Source: JANXVY01 sp040080145
GTDB lineage: Bacteria; Pseudomonadota; Alphaproteobacteria; Rhizobiales; Hyphomicrobiaceae
Direction of reading: 5' to 3'
DNA: 64,000 bases
NCBI GenBank assembly: GCA_040080145.1
Contig: JBEBJA010000028.1
Location: 1-64,000 of the forward strand
The notes below the pieces were generated by a model. It was not told the DNA's origin, searched no databases, and was given only the letters and a program-made list of their open reading frames with translations. Made by a program: the position numbers and the translations under genes. Each line of letters opens with the position of its first letter. Positions within the stretch are counted from its first letter, which is position 1. This document shows, piece after piece, positions 28,167 to 36,907 of the stretch.

Positions 28167-28265
28167 TTAATCCCCCTGCCGAATTTAACCCAGACTTCCG
28201 GTTCGTGCGCGTGGCCCCTGGATGACCGGGTCAAGCCCGGCCATGGAGTGGGAGAGCTTCGGGAC

Positions 28266-29279
28266 CTAGCCCCCTGTGACACTCATGTGGCGGCTGACGG
28301 CGGGCTTTTTGGTCGAGCGGTCGATGATGAAATCGTGGCCCTTGGGCTTGCGGGAAATGGCTTCGGTGATGGCAACCTGGAGCGCGTCGTTGCTTGCCGG
28401 ATGACTGCGCATCACACCGCGCAAGTCGGCAGCATCGTCCTGGCCTAAGCACATGAACAGCGTACCGGTACACGTCAGGCGGACGCGGTTGCAGCTTTCG
28501 CAGAAATTGTGGGTCAAGGGCGTGATGAAGCCGAGACGGCCGCCGGTTTCCTTGATGCGCACGTAGCGCGCCGGGCCGCCGGTACGGTAGGGGATGTCTT
28601 CGAGCGTGTAGCGGTCCAACAGACGGGCGCGCACGACGGAGAGAGGCAGATATTGGTCGGTCCGGTCGCCGTCGATGTCGCCGAGCGGCATGGTTTCGAT
28701 CAAGGTGAGATCCGCACCGCGATCATGGGCGAATTTCATCAGGTCTTCAATTTCGTGCTCGTTCACGTCCTTCAAGGCGACAGCATTGATCTTGATGGCG
28801 AGTCCCGCCTTCTGCGCGGCGTCGATGCCATCAATCACGGTCTGGAAATCGCCCCAGCGGGTAATCTCCTTGAAGCGAACCGGGTCAAGCGTGTCGAGCG
28901 AGACGTTGATGCGGCGGACACCGCAGGCGAAAAGGTCAGCGGCGTGGGTCTTGAGCTGGCTGCCGTTGGTGGTCAGCGTCAGTTCTTCGAGCGCACCAGA
29001 ATCGAGGTGGCGCGACAGGGCGCGGAACAGCCACATAATGTTCTTGCGGACCAGCGGTTCGCCGCCGGTAATCCGTAATTTGGTCACGCCTCGATCGACG
29101 AAGGCCGAACACAGCCGGTCGAGTTCTTCGAGCGAAAGCAGGTCCTTTTTGGGCAGGAACGTCATGTGTTCCGACATGCAATACACGCACCGGAAGTCGC
29201 ACCGGTCGGTAACCGACACGCGCAGATAGCTCACGTTGCGGCCAAAGGGGTCGATCATGTTGGAAGCGGGCAGGGTCAT
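28266..29279 (-). CDS. moaA: GTP 3',8-cyclase MoaA
   Basis: This 337-residue radical-SAM enzyme starts molybdenum cofactor synthesis by cyclising GTP. The N-terminal 4Fe-4S motif is Cys27, Cys31 and Cys34 (TDRCDFRCVYCMS). The C-terminal cluster is in FCESCNRVRLTCTGTLFMCL, and the family's terminal Gly-Gly is present (MSVTGG). The ATG at 29279 has AAGGA upstream. The frame stays open to 29849 but that stretch overlaps an opposite gene and is not MoaA-like. No other moa gene is adjacent. Confidence 0.95.
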   Translation of the reverse strand: MTLPASNMIDPFGRNVSYLRVSVTDRCDFRCVYCMSEHMTFLPKKDLLSLEELDRLCSAFVDRGVTKLRITGGEPLVRKNIMWLFRALSRHLDSGALEELTLTTNGSQLKTHAADLFACGVRRINVSLDTLDPVRFKEITRWGDFQTVIDGIDAAQKAGLAIKINAVALKDVNEHEIEDLMKFAHDRGADLTLIETMPLGDIDGDRTDQYLPLSVVRARLLDRYTLEDIPYRTGGPARYVRIKETGGRLGFITPLTHNFCESCNRVRLTCTGTLFMCLGQDDAADLRGVMRSHPASNDALQVAITEAISRKPKGHDFIIDRSTKKPAVSRHMSVTGG

Positions 29280-29448
29280 GTCGTCCTTATATCCGGCAAA
29301 AGTGCGGGAATTGGTCCGGTAGCAGGCAGAACGGCTTGTTATTTTTCGACGATTCACATTGCCATAAGACCGCCCGGGTGGTGTATCATAAAGCAGGACC
29401 CAGGGAAGGGATAGTCCAGGTTGAGCGGCGTTTGAGGCGCGAATTACG

Positions 29449-29877
29449 ATGATGTCGATCCTGACGTTGGCACTGATGGTTCTCCTAGTTGCGACCATGA
29501 AGAACACTGGAGGGAAGCGGCCCGTGCGGCCAGCAAAAACTTCAGATAAGCGTGGCGATACGCTCATCCTCGGACGCGGCGTCAAATTGGGCGCTCCCGA
29601 GCATGATCCAGATTTTCCAGGCAAAGTGTCATACCGGCTGATGCAGGACAGGAAACTGCCAACAGCATCGCAGCGGGCATGGCGGCGGATGGGTCGGCCA
29701 TTCGGGTGGTTCACGCGGCGATTTTCAACGCCGAAGGTGGATGGCTCGGTTGCCGGGCGGCGGCCAAGCGCTGAATCGGTCGAGCTGCAGAATTTCCTCG
29801 ATGCGCGCAACCGCGAGATTGCCCGTAGGAAGTCAGAAGATCCCTCCAAGCGCGGCCCCGAAGATACGTTACACTGA
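29449..29877 (+). CDS. Hypothetical basic protein with N-terminal helix
   Basis: The 142-residue product has a hydrophobic start (ILTLALMVLLVATM), then a basic, Pro/Arg-rich body with LGAPEHDPDFPGKVSYRL and WRRMGRPFGWFTRRFSTP. No family is recognised. It is divergent from moaA, and the overlapping opposite frame is the spurious extension of moaA. Confidence 0.5.
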   Translation: MMSILTLALMVLLVATMKNTGGKRPVRPAKTSDKRGDTLILGRGVKLGAPEHDPDFPGKVSYRLMQDRKLPTASQRAWRRMGRPFGWFTRRFSTPKVDGSVAGRRPSAESVELQNFLDARNREIARRKSEDPSKRGPEDTLH

Positions 29878-30016
29878 ATATGGCCTCACGCGCTAGTCGC
29901 GCTCCGGCCGTGGCGCAGCGAGCCGCAGGTCGCTTTGCTTCCCTCTCGCCTGATGGCGGGCTTGAGGGGACGGCGCTTTGGGCAACCTCCGACGGAACGG
30001 CCCTAAAGGGGAACTT

Positions 30017-30098
30017 GTAGGGCGCAATAGCAGCGCGGCGCATTGCGCCGTGGGTGGCACGCCCAAGCCGGTGCAATACGCGCACGCTTGCACCCTAC
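30017..30098. repeat. Imperfect long inverted repeat
   Basis: GTAGGGCGCAATAGC... from 30017 is mirrored by ...GCAATACGCGCACGCTTG and CACCCTAC ending at 30098. The arms are about 30 bases with two small gaps. Such GTAGGGTGCAA-type palindromes are common between genes in this group. The whole gap 29878-30107 has no gene. Confidence 0.65.
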
Positions 30099-30107
30099 CG
30101 GTCAAAC

Positions 30108-31130
30108 CTACACGATCAGCTGGACGATGTTTTTGTCGACGAGTTGTTTAAGCATGACGGCAGCGCCGCATTGCTGGGAGACGGCAGACCCTGACCATTC
30201 GTTGTCGGCGATGAACTTGCCCTTCGTGTAGTGGTTGGAAAAACTCCACAGGTAGGGCGAGTTGGTGGCGTGGAGTTCGCGCGAGCGGAAACCGTTGTAG
30301 GTTTCGAGACGGAACAGCAGGCGTGCCAAATTCCAGTCCAGGTGGTCGGTGAACTTCTCATACGCGAGCGCGTCTTTGGCGCTGGTCTGCCAATCGTTCG
30401 GCGGGTTCCATTTCTCAGGCCGGCCAGCAGGCACCTGGACAGTGCGCTTGGACAGCGGATCGCCGTTATGAAGGTGGGCATCGAAGTTGAAACTGGCTTC
30501 GAGGGCATGGATCAGGCCGATGAAATACCAGGGTATACAGATCTCATCTTCGAGTTTTTCATATGACGCGCGATATTTGGCGTTGGTGATCTTGGAGACA
30601 TACCAGTCAACGGTCGATTGGTTTTCCGGCTTGACCTTGCAAGTGTCGAACAACTGGAGATAGCCGTCGCGATAAAGGGCGTAACGCTTGGAGGCATCGA
30701 CGGTTTGCGCGTTGGCCGACGAAATCAGCCCACCCAACGAGAACGGAGCGGGTGTTTCGGCTTCAGACTTCTGGCGCGGCTGCTTTTCGCGGGCGTTGAT
30801 GGCGTTGAGCAGGGCCTGGGCGCGCTTGATCATGCTTTTAGCAGCGTCGGCGTTGGTGCCAGACAGCACCGCAGGCTCGTCTATATCGTCGATGAAATCG
30901 ACAATGGCGCGGACGATTTCCTTGAACGCGGGCGCATTATCGTCGGGGACAGAAACCTGGGCAACATTGATCCCGAGCTTGCGTGCTTCTTCAGACAACG
31001 CAGCAAGCTGCTTCCAATCGTCGATGCTTGGCTGGGCGAAAACACCATGCGTCAAAGCAAACGCGGCGGCAGCGCTCGCCGAAAATCCCAGGCCAAAACG
31101 GCGGCGGCTGACTAAGACTCGTCTTCCCAT
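30108..31130 (-). CDS. Exported lysozyme-family-like protein (Tat signal)
   Basis: The 340-residue product opens with a twin-arginine signal (SRRRFGLGFSASAAAAFAL, cleaved near VFAQ). A charged helical region follows (residues about 35-150). The C-terminal half carries the phage-endolysin/lysozyme-like blocks WYFIGLIHALEASFNFDAHL, HNGDPLSKRTVQVPAGRP, SPYLWSFSNHYTKGKF and QQCGAAVMLK. By resemblance it should act on peptidoglycan in the periplasm. The Glu in HALEASFNF is the likely acid (inference). GAGGG precedes the ATG. Confidence 0.75.
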   Translation of the reverse strand: MGRRVLVSRRRFGLGFSASAAAAFALTHGVFAQPSIDDWKQLAALSEEARKLGINVAQVSVPDDNAPAFKEIVRAIVDFIDDIDEPAVLSGTNADAAKSMIKRAQALLNAINAREKQPRQKSEAETPAPFSLGGLISSANAQTVDASKRYALYRDGYLQLFDTCKVKPENQSTVDWYVSKITNAKYRASYEKLEDEICIPWYFIGLIHALEASFNFDAHLHNGDPLSKRTVQVPAGRPEKWNPPNDWQTSAKDALAYEKFTDHLDWNLARLLFRLETYNGFRSRELHATNSPYLWSFSNHYTKGKFIADNEWSGSAVSQQCGAAVMLKQLVDKNIVQLIV

Positions 31131-31322
31131 GCACGCAATCCCTCAGAACGCTTATAGGCATGTTATAGACCGTGACAGGCAGACCGGGAAGCCTGGGATT
31201 TCCAAAGCCGCACGCGAATGTTTGCCTGCTGTGCTATTTTTGGCCTGCCGCCCGCCGCTGAGGCCGATATAGTGACAGATGTCTTTGAATTGGTGACTGC
31301 GAGACGCAAACGAGAGTGTGGC

Positions 31323-32333
31323 ATGGTCTCAAAACGTATTCGTGCGAACATTCGCGCCGCCGGGCTCTGGATGTCGGGCTGGAGGGTGGCAGGCTTTGGA
31401 CTTGCCGCAAGTCTGGCGGTATGCGCCGGTTCTGCGAACGCGGCCGACAACGTGGTGCAAGGCATCGAAATCAAATCCTGGGGCTACCAGCTCCAAAACG
31501 ATGAGACCACGGTCATCGCCAAGTCGCCCTATGATCTCGTCGTGATCGACTATCAGCGCGACCCCTCGCTAGGCGGGCCATTTAAGCCAGCTGAACTCGC
31601 GCAGATGAAAAAGAAGCCCGACGGCAGCCGCCGCTTCGTGATCGCCTATATCTCCATCGGCGAGGCAGAGAATTACCGCTACTATTGGGGCGACCGGAAC
31701 TGGGGCGACGTCCGCAACCGCACACCGCTGATCGAAAAAGAAAATCCCGAGTGGGAAGGCAACCTTAACGTCAAGTACTGGGAACAGGAATGGCAAAACC
31801 TGATCCTCAACGACGCCGATAGCTACATCAACCGGATCATGGATGCGGGCTTCGACGGCATCTATCTCGACAAGGTTGACATCGTTGACGACTACCAAGG
31901 CAAAACGCCGGCCGGAACGGTCGCCAGCGACCTCATGATCCAGTTTGTGCGCAAGATTTCGACCGTCACCAAGATTCGCAACCCGAACTTCCTGACCATC
32001 GCACAGAACGCGGAAGGGTTACTTGACGACGACGTCTATCGCATGGCCATCGACGGCATCGGCAAGGAGAGCCTGCTCTACACACAGGGGTTCTTCGATC
32101 CCACGGTCACCTTCAAGGAGCCCACCCGCAACGACGCTGCATCCATCAAGGAATCCACGCGGCTGCTGTCCAAGTTGCGCGCCGACAAGAAGCTCGTTTT
32201 ATGCGTCGAATATATCAACAAGCCGACACTGATACAGAAGGCGGCAACGGAACTCGGCGGGAACGGGTTCGTAGCCTATTTCGGGCCGCGCGACTTGACG
32301 TATCTATCCTATACGGAGGTTGCGACCAAATGA
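31323..32333 (+). CDS. Exported GH114/MJ1477-TM1410-family putative glycoside hydrolase
   Basis: The product has 336 residues from the ATG at 31323, with a signal peptide ending SANAAD. The TIM-barrel-like body has KSWGYQLQNDE, YDLVVIDYQRD, VIAYISIGEAENYRYYWG, MDAGFDGIYLDKVDIVDDY and LTIAQNAEG. These blocks match the family annotated as endo-alpha-1,4-polygalactosaminidase (GH114-like). Acidic residues in GEAENY and YLDKVD are the catalytic candidates. It may trim an exopolysaccharide such as Pel-like polymers, but no pel genes are visible. Confidence 0.85.
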   Translation: MVSKRIRANIRAAGLWMSGWRVAGFGLAASLAVCAGSANAADNVVQGIEIKSWGYQLQNDETTVIAKSPYDLVVIDYQRDPSLGGPFKPAELAQMKKKPDGSRRFVIAYISIGEAENYRYYWGDRNWGDVRNRTPLIEKENPEWEGNLNVKYWEQEWQNLILNDADSYINRIMDAGFDGIYLDKVDIVDDYQGKTPAGTVASDLMIQFVRKISTVTKIRNPNFLTIAQNAEGLLDDDVYRMAIDGIGKESLLYTQGFFDPTVTFKEPTRNDAASIKESTRLLSKLRADKKLVLCVEYINKPTLIQKAATELGGNGFVAYFGPRDLTYLSYTEVATK

Positions 32334-32449
32334 GGGGCGCGGGTGGTTGCGCCAAGTCAAAACATTCAGCCGCCGTTTAATATCAATGAGCTAGTCTGTA
32401 TTGCGGTCATTACTTTTGGTTCTGATCGTCCCGTCTTTAGGAGGTTTGC

Positions 32450-32725
32450 TTGCGTAACCGTTTGATCGCCGCTGTTTTTGTAATTGCCGCGACGGCGGCA
32501 GGCGTTGCCCTGGCGCAGGACAAAGAGGCAGCGCCCGCTGCAGCACCGGCTCCATCGCCGTGCACAGATCTCGTAGAGGCGGAGTGCGCGAATGTTGCCG
32601 GTTGCGTATGGTTGCCCGGCTATAAGGTTGCGACGGGTGCAACCGTGATGGGCTATTGCCGCCCAGCGCCCAAGCCATTGACGGCGCGCCGCAAACCAGG
32701 CGCACCAGCAGAGCCGCAGCAGTAA
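32450..32725 (+). CDS. Small secreted Cys-containing protein
   Basis: The 91-residue product starts at a TTG at 32450, chosen because a near-perfect ribosome site (TAGGAGGT) stands 6 bases upstream. A signal peptide (LIAAVFVIAATAAGVALAQ) is followed by an Ala/Pro stretch and a compact module with four Cys (PCTDL, ECANV, GCVWLPG, YCRP), likely two disulfides in the periplasm. The C-terminus is Pro/Arg-rich. Function unknown. Confidence 0.72.
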   Translation: MRNRLIAAVFVIAATAAGVALAQDKEAAPAAAPAPSPCTDLVEAECANVAGCVWLPGYKVATGATVMGYCRPAPKPLTARRKPGAPAEPQQ

Positions 32726-32826
32726 GCTGTTGACGCTGCGCATCTCGTTGATTTTGCGCAAGGTTGGGACGCAGGTCAGGACCTAGGAGTGGAGCTTCGT
32801 TCAAGCGCCGCTTCGGGAGCCTCGAC

Positions 32827-33840
32827 ATGAAATTTGGAAACGCTGGAATTGCCGTCGCGTTGCTGTTGGCCGCCGCAGGGACAGCGCAGGCGGAGATGCT
32901 CGACGACTGCCGTCAGGGACGCGATTCAGCACTACGTTTGCAAGCGTGCTCGGCAATCATCGCCACCCCGTCTGCGAGTTTGGAAGACCGGGCCACGGCC
33001 TTGCGCAATCGGGGCGCAGCGCGTCTCGATGCGGGAGCAGGCGATCTGGCGATTGCCGACTTCACCGAGGCACTGGCAATCAACCCGAAGGACGCCAACG
33101 CGCTGACGAGCCGTGGGCATGCCCGCGTGACGCGCGGCAACGAGGACGGGGCGATCGAGGACTTCAGCGCCGCGATTGCCCTGGTGCCGGGGTCGTCGTC
33201 GTATCTCATCAATCGCGGATATGCCTACACTGTGAAAGCCGCGGCGGTCCCGGCAGCGATAGATCTGGCGATTGCCGATTTCGAGGCGGCAATCGTGCTC
33301 AAACCCGAAAGCGCGAGCGCGTACAATCAGCGCGGGTTGGCGTGGCGCAAGAAGGGCGACCTCGACCGCGCAATTGCCGACTACACGACGGCAATCGGGC
33401 ACAATCCGGTGTATGCGCTCGCGTATAACAATCGCGGATATGCCTACGAGGCGAAGGGCGACAAGAGGCTCGCAAGCGAAGATTTCGTGCGTGCGCTGCT
33501 GCTGGACGGCAGTCTCGTTGGGGCATCGGCAGGCCTGAAGCGGATGGGCGGAACAGGGCCGCTGGCCAGCGAAAGCGATGCAATGGTTGCCAAAGGCAAG
33601 GCGCTGGTCGAAGCAAACTGCAGCCGGTGTCATGCGACGGGCGCGACGGGCGACAGCCCCAATCCCAAAGCGCCGTGGTTCAGGGCAATCAGCCAGCGCC
33701 ACCGGATGCTTGCCTTGCGCGAGCCGCTGTCGCGCGGGATCGCGGCGACGCACGACGAGATGCCGTCGTTCAAGTTTACCGATGCCGACATAGATACGAT
33801 CATTGCCTACATCAACAGCCTTCCAGCGGCGAGCAAGTAG
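32827..33840 (+). CDS. Secreted TPR - cytochrome c fusion protein
   Basis: This 337-residue protein has a signal peptide (VALLLAAAGTAQAE), then four to five tetratricopeptide repeats at about residues 55-230 (for example NALTSRGHARVTRGNEDGAI and AYNQRGLAWRKKGDLDRAIA). A C-terminal class I cytochrome c follows, with one haem site CSRCH (Cys265, Cys268, His269) and a distal Met candidate in HDEMPSF. TPRs suggest protein binding, so the haem may be delivered to or report on a partner complex (inference). GGGAG precedes the ATG at 32827. The gene is closely followed by gpsA. Confidence 0.88.
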   Translation: MKFGNAGIAVALLLAAAGTAQAEMLDDCRQGRDSALRLQACSAIIATPSASLEDRATALRNRGAARLDAGAGDLAIADFTEALAINPKDANALTSRGHARVTRGNEDGAIEDFSAAIALVPGSSSYLINRGYAYTVKAAAVPAAIDLAIADFEAAIVLKPESASAYNQRGLAWRKKGDLDRAIADYTTAIGHNPVYALAYNNRGYAYEAKGDKRLASEDFVRALLLDGSLVGASAGLKRMGGTGPLASESDAMVAKGKALVEANCSRCHATGATGDSPNPKAPWFRAISQRHRMLALREPLSRGIAATHDEMPSFKFTDADIDTIIAYINSLPAASK

Positions 33841-33919
33841 GCCCCGCGCGTGGCATCCTGCGATGGATTTTGACGGGGAGAGGACGTATTGCTTGAGGCT
33901 CAGGCAAGGGCATCAAGCA

Positions 33920-34915
33920 ATGCAAACGGAAACGATCAGCGTATTGGGTGGCGGGGCGTGGGGCACGGCGCTGGCGCAGGTGCAGGCACGGCACAACCAG
34001 CGCGTGACGTTGTGGGCGCGCAATGCAGCCGCCGTACACGAGATCAACACGCACCACACCAACGCGGGTTATCTGCCGGGGTTTGCGCTGCATGAATGCC
34101 TGCTTGCAACGACGGACCTCGCCGAGGCGGCAAAGGCCGATATTATCCTGATGGTGGCACCTGCCCAGCAAGCGCGGTCGGTTGCCAGGCTGCTGCGGCC
34201 GTTGGTTCGTCCCCAAAGCGTCGTCGTCATCTGCGCCAAGGGCATCGAACAGCAGAGCGGACAGTTGCTGGGCCGGGTTCTGGGCGACGAGTTGCCGAGC
34301 GTTCAATTGGCGGTCTTGTCGGGGCCAGGGTTCGCGACCGACGTGGCGCGCGGATTACCGGCGGCGTTGACGCTCGCATGCAACGACGAAACGCTCGGGC
34401 GGGCGCTGGCGGAGCGGCTGAGCCATCCCGAATTCAGGTTGTATTGGTCGAGCGATACCGTGGGCGTGGAGCTTGGCGGGGCGGTCAAGAACGTGCTCGG
34501 GATCGCGGCGGGGATCCTCGACGGCAAGAAGCTGGGCGGCAGCGCGCATGCGGCGCTCGTGTCGCGCGGGTTTGCGGAGTTGCGGCGGCTGGGCGAGGCG
34601 CTTGGTGCGCGCGGCGATACGCTGATGGGGCTTTCGGGGCTCGGCGATCTCATTTTGACCTGCGGCAGTGCACAGTCGCGGAACATGTCGCTGGGGCGGG
34701 CGCTCGGCGAGGGGCAGCCGCTGGCGGATATTCTCTCAAGCCGGCGGGCGGTCACCGAGGGCGTTTATACGGCGGCGGCGGTCAAGCGGCTGGCGCGCGA
34801 GCACGGGATCGAGATGCCGATCTGCCGGGCGGTCGCCGATATTCTCGATGGCGCGGTCAGCGTGGATGGTGCGATCGCCGGGTTGTTGCAGCGCCCGTTG
34901 AAGGCGGAGGATTGA
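33920..34915 (+). CDS. gpsA: Glycerol-3-phosphate dehydrogenase (NAD(P)+)
   Basis: The 331-residue enzyme reduces dihydroxyacetone phosphate to sn-glycerol-3-phosphate for phospholipid synthesis. It has the Rossmann loop SVLGGGAWGTALA, LSGPGFATDVARG, the catalytic-lysine region VELGGAVKNVLGIAAGILDG, and GLSGLGDLILTC. The ATG at 33920 is the natural start; AAGGG lies about 10 bases upstream. The gap of 79 bases after the TPR-cytochrome gene allows co-transcription. Confidence 0.95.
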   Translation: MQTETISVLGGGAWGTALAQVQARHNQRVTLWARNAAAVHEINTHHTNAGYLPGFALHECLLATTDLAEAAKADIILMVAPAQQARSVARLLRPLVRPQSVVVICAKGIEQQSGQLLGRVLGDELPSVQLAVLSGPGFATDVARGLPAALTLACNDETLGRALAERLSHPEFRLYWSSDTVGVELGGAVKNVLGIAAGILDGKKLGGSAHAALVSRGFAELRRLGEALGARGDTLMGLSGLGDLILTCGSAQSRNMSLGRALGEGQPLADILSSRRAVTEGVYTAAAVKRLAREHGIEMPICRAVADILDGAVSVDGAIAGLLQRPLKAED

Positions 34916-35158
34916 GGGGGAGGGGAAGTTTGTGGCCGGAATTGCCTCAGCGATGTAGGGATCGGGACGACAGCGCCGGGGTGAGCGGCGTCCGCGTCAG
35001 CACAGTTTCATCCGTTGCGGACGTAGCCAGCCGGTCAATCGCGAACGATACCTGCGCAATGAGCTTAGTCTTGCGATTAGCTTGCCGGTGAGTAAGATAG
35101 TTCGAGCCCTAGTGGTGTTGTGTACCCAAAATGGCACGCGCAATAAGAGTGAGATGTC

Positions 35159-36109
35159 GTGGAGAATAAGTTTACGGACTTGGGGAGTCGCACCCAGATT
35201 CTGACGACTCCAACCCAAATGGGCTTGGCGGCCTATGTTTATAAGAATTACAATATACCGAAGCAATTCGTAAAGCCAGAAACTGTCTATCATTATACCG
35301 ATGCTGCTGGTTTTTTAGGAATTGTCACCAGTGGGCGGTTTTGGGCAACTAACGCTGATTTTCTGAACGATCCATCCGAAGCTACATTTGCGCTGGATGC
35401 TGTTGATGTATTTCTAACTGAATACTGTAAAACGCGGCCTGATGATGCGAATTTTGTAACGGAATGCAAGAAGCTGCTTAAAGTCAGAAGAGACGAAGCG
35501 CGATACGTCGTCAGCTTTTGCCAAGATGGTGATCTGCTTAGTCAATGGCGGGGTTACGGAAAATTTGGGGCTGGTTATGCCCTCGGTTTTTTTGCTGATC
35601 AGCTAAAATCCTCCCCAAAGGGTGGCATGTGTTATGAGGTGGATTATGGAACCCAGCAACTTGAATTAGCGTTGCGAGACGTTCTGGGTCTGTTACGGGA
35701 ATACGCAAGTTCGCAAGGAGGGTATCGCGGGTCGCACTTTGAATTTTCTGAATCAGTGCGATATCTTACTCTCTCTATTAAGCATCCAAAGTTTCGTGAA
35801 GAGCGCGAAGTACGGCTTATTTTTCAGAGAGCGCTAGACCCCGCAATGCGAGACGGGAGAGATGAGCATCGCGGTGCGACTGTGCGATATAGACCTCGCG
35901 GAGCTGATATTGTCGAATATCTTGACACTCCCGTCGCCTTTGCCGTGCCGCAATCAAAAGAATCCATACCTAAACTACCGCTTTGCAAGGTTATTGTTGG
36001 GCCGGGGGTTCAATTCAGCAACAACATAAATTCAATTAAAGCCCTTCTTTGCAGACACGGGTTTGAAAAAGTTGATGTCGCAGAATCTAAAGTGCCCTTC
36101 AGGACTTGA
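35159..36109 (+). CDS. DUF2971 domain protein
   Basis: The 316-residue product starts at a GTG (35159). DUF2971 marks are VYHYTDAAGFLGIVTSGRFW (His45-Tyr46), TNADFLNDPSEA, VSFCQDGDLLSQWRGYG and YALGF, and a later KFREEREVRLIF. The pattern recalls ADP-ribosyltransferase-like folds (inference) and the family is often found in variable regions. Codon and base use is clearly more AT-rich than gpsA and the flanking genes. It stands alone on its strand and is followed by a palindrome-rich gap, which suggests horizontal entry. Confidence 0.85.
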   Translation: MENKFTDLGSRTQILTTPTQMGLAAYVYKNYNIPKQFVKPETVYHYTDAAGFLGIVTSGRFWATNADFLNDPSEATFALDAVDVFLTEYCKTRPDDANFVTECKKLLKVRRDEARYVVSFCQDGDLLSQWRGYGKFGAGYALGFFADQLKSSPKGGMCYEVDYGTQQLELALRDVLGLLREYASSQGGYRGSHFEFSESVRYLTLSIKHPKFREEREVRLIFQRALDPAMRDGRDEHRGATVRYRPRGADIVEYLDTPVAFAVPQSKESIPKLPLCKVIVGPGVQFSNNINSIKALLCRHGFEKVDVAESKVPFRT

Positions 36110-36907
36110 CAAACAGCGGATGGTCCACTTTCGGTAGTCGATCAGGTGGGCAACGTCGGCATCGGGACGACGTCGCCGCTTCAAGGCGCGCGACTCGCTG
36201 CCGCCCCTCACCCCAACCCTCTCCCCGTTGCGAAGGGAAACGGGGAGAGGGAGTGATTCGACAACGCCAAGATTGGGGCAATTTCTGGAAAAAATTCTGA
36301 CAGACTTATCCCCGCCGGTTGAGCGGCAGACTATTCTGGGGGTGTCCGTTTCAGAGGGGTGCTTTCCGGAAGCGTCTTGTAAGTGGAAGCGGGCCAGGGT
36401 GGGGGGAGATAGGCAACGCGGTCTATTGAACTCACAGTTTGTGCGCCATCTCATTCGTGGACCTGGCGGCCCCACGCCGGTTTAGCCGGTAAAATACAGC
36501 CCTGACGAAGGAGCGGCGCCGTAGGTGCTCTCTACCCATTGCGGGACTACCCGCGCGCTTGCCGCGCTGCTCCTCCCCTCGATTTTTTGTGGCCGGTTCA
36601 ATGGATGGAGTTAGTTGTAGAGACACGCATTGTGGGTCTTATTTCGCCAACCTGAGGGTTGACGGGACCCCAGCCTTCGCTGGGGTGACGTTGAGAGGGC
36701 GGGGGAATTTTACCGATCAGCTTGCCCTGTCGCCCGGAAAGTTGTCGTGGGTGGCCGCCTACGCGGCCATGACGTGGAGGGGACGGTGCTTTGCTTTGCG
36801 CGCCGAGTCTGCGGAGGGATGGGTCCTCGGACCCCACGGGTCGAGCCCGAGGGCCAGCAAGTCCGAGGATGACAATTGTGGGGGCGTCGCGCGGGGAGAG
36901 GCGGGCG
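36110..36907. repeat. Gene-free, palindrome-rich intergenic region
   Basis: About 800 bases without a convincing gene. It holds several different palindromes: CCCTCTCCCCGTT / AACGGGGAGAGGG (36217-36251), ACCCCAGC-CTTC-GCTGGGGT (36667-36686), and a GGCCGCC-TAC-GCGGCC type near 36750. There are also CGGACCC/GGGTCGAGCCCGAGG pieces near 36825-36860. These resemble the short repetitive palindromes that accumulate between genes in alphaproteobacteria. Confidence 0.65.

Noticed and set aside
29280..29849. Long N-terminal extension of MoaA
   Set aside because: Standard MoaA starts at 29279 with an AAGGA site; the extension has no radical-SAM sequence and overlaps a plus-strand gene.
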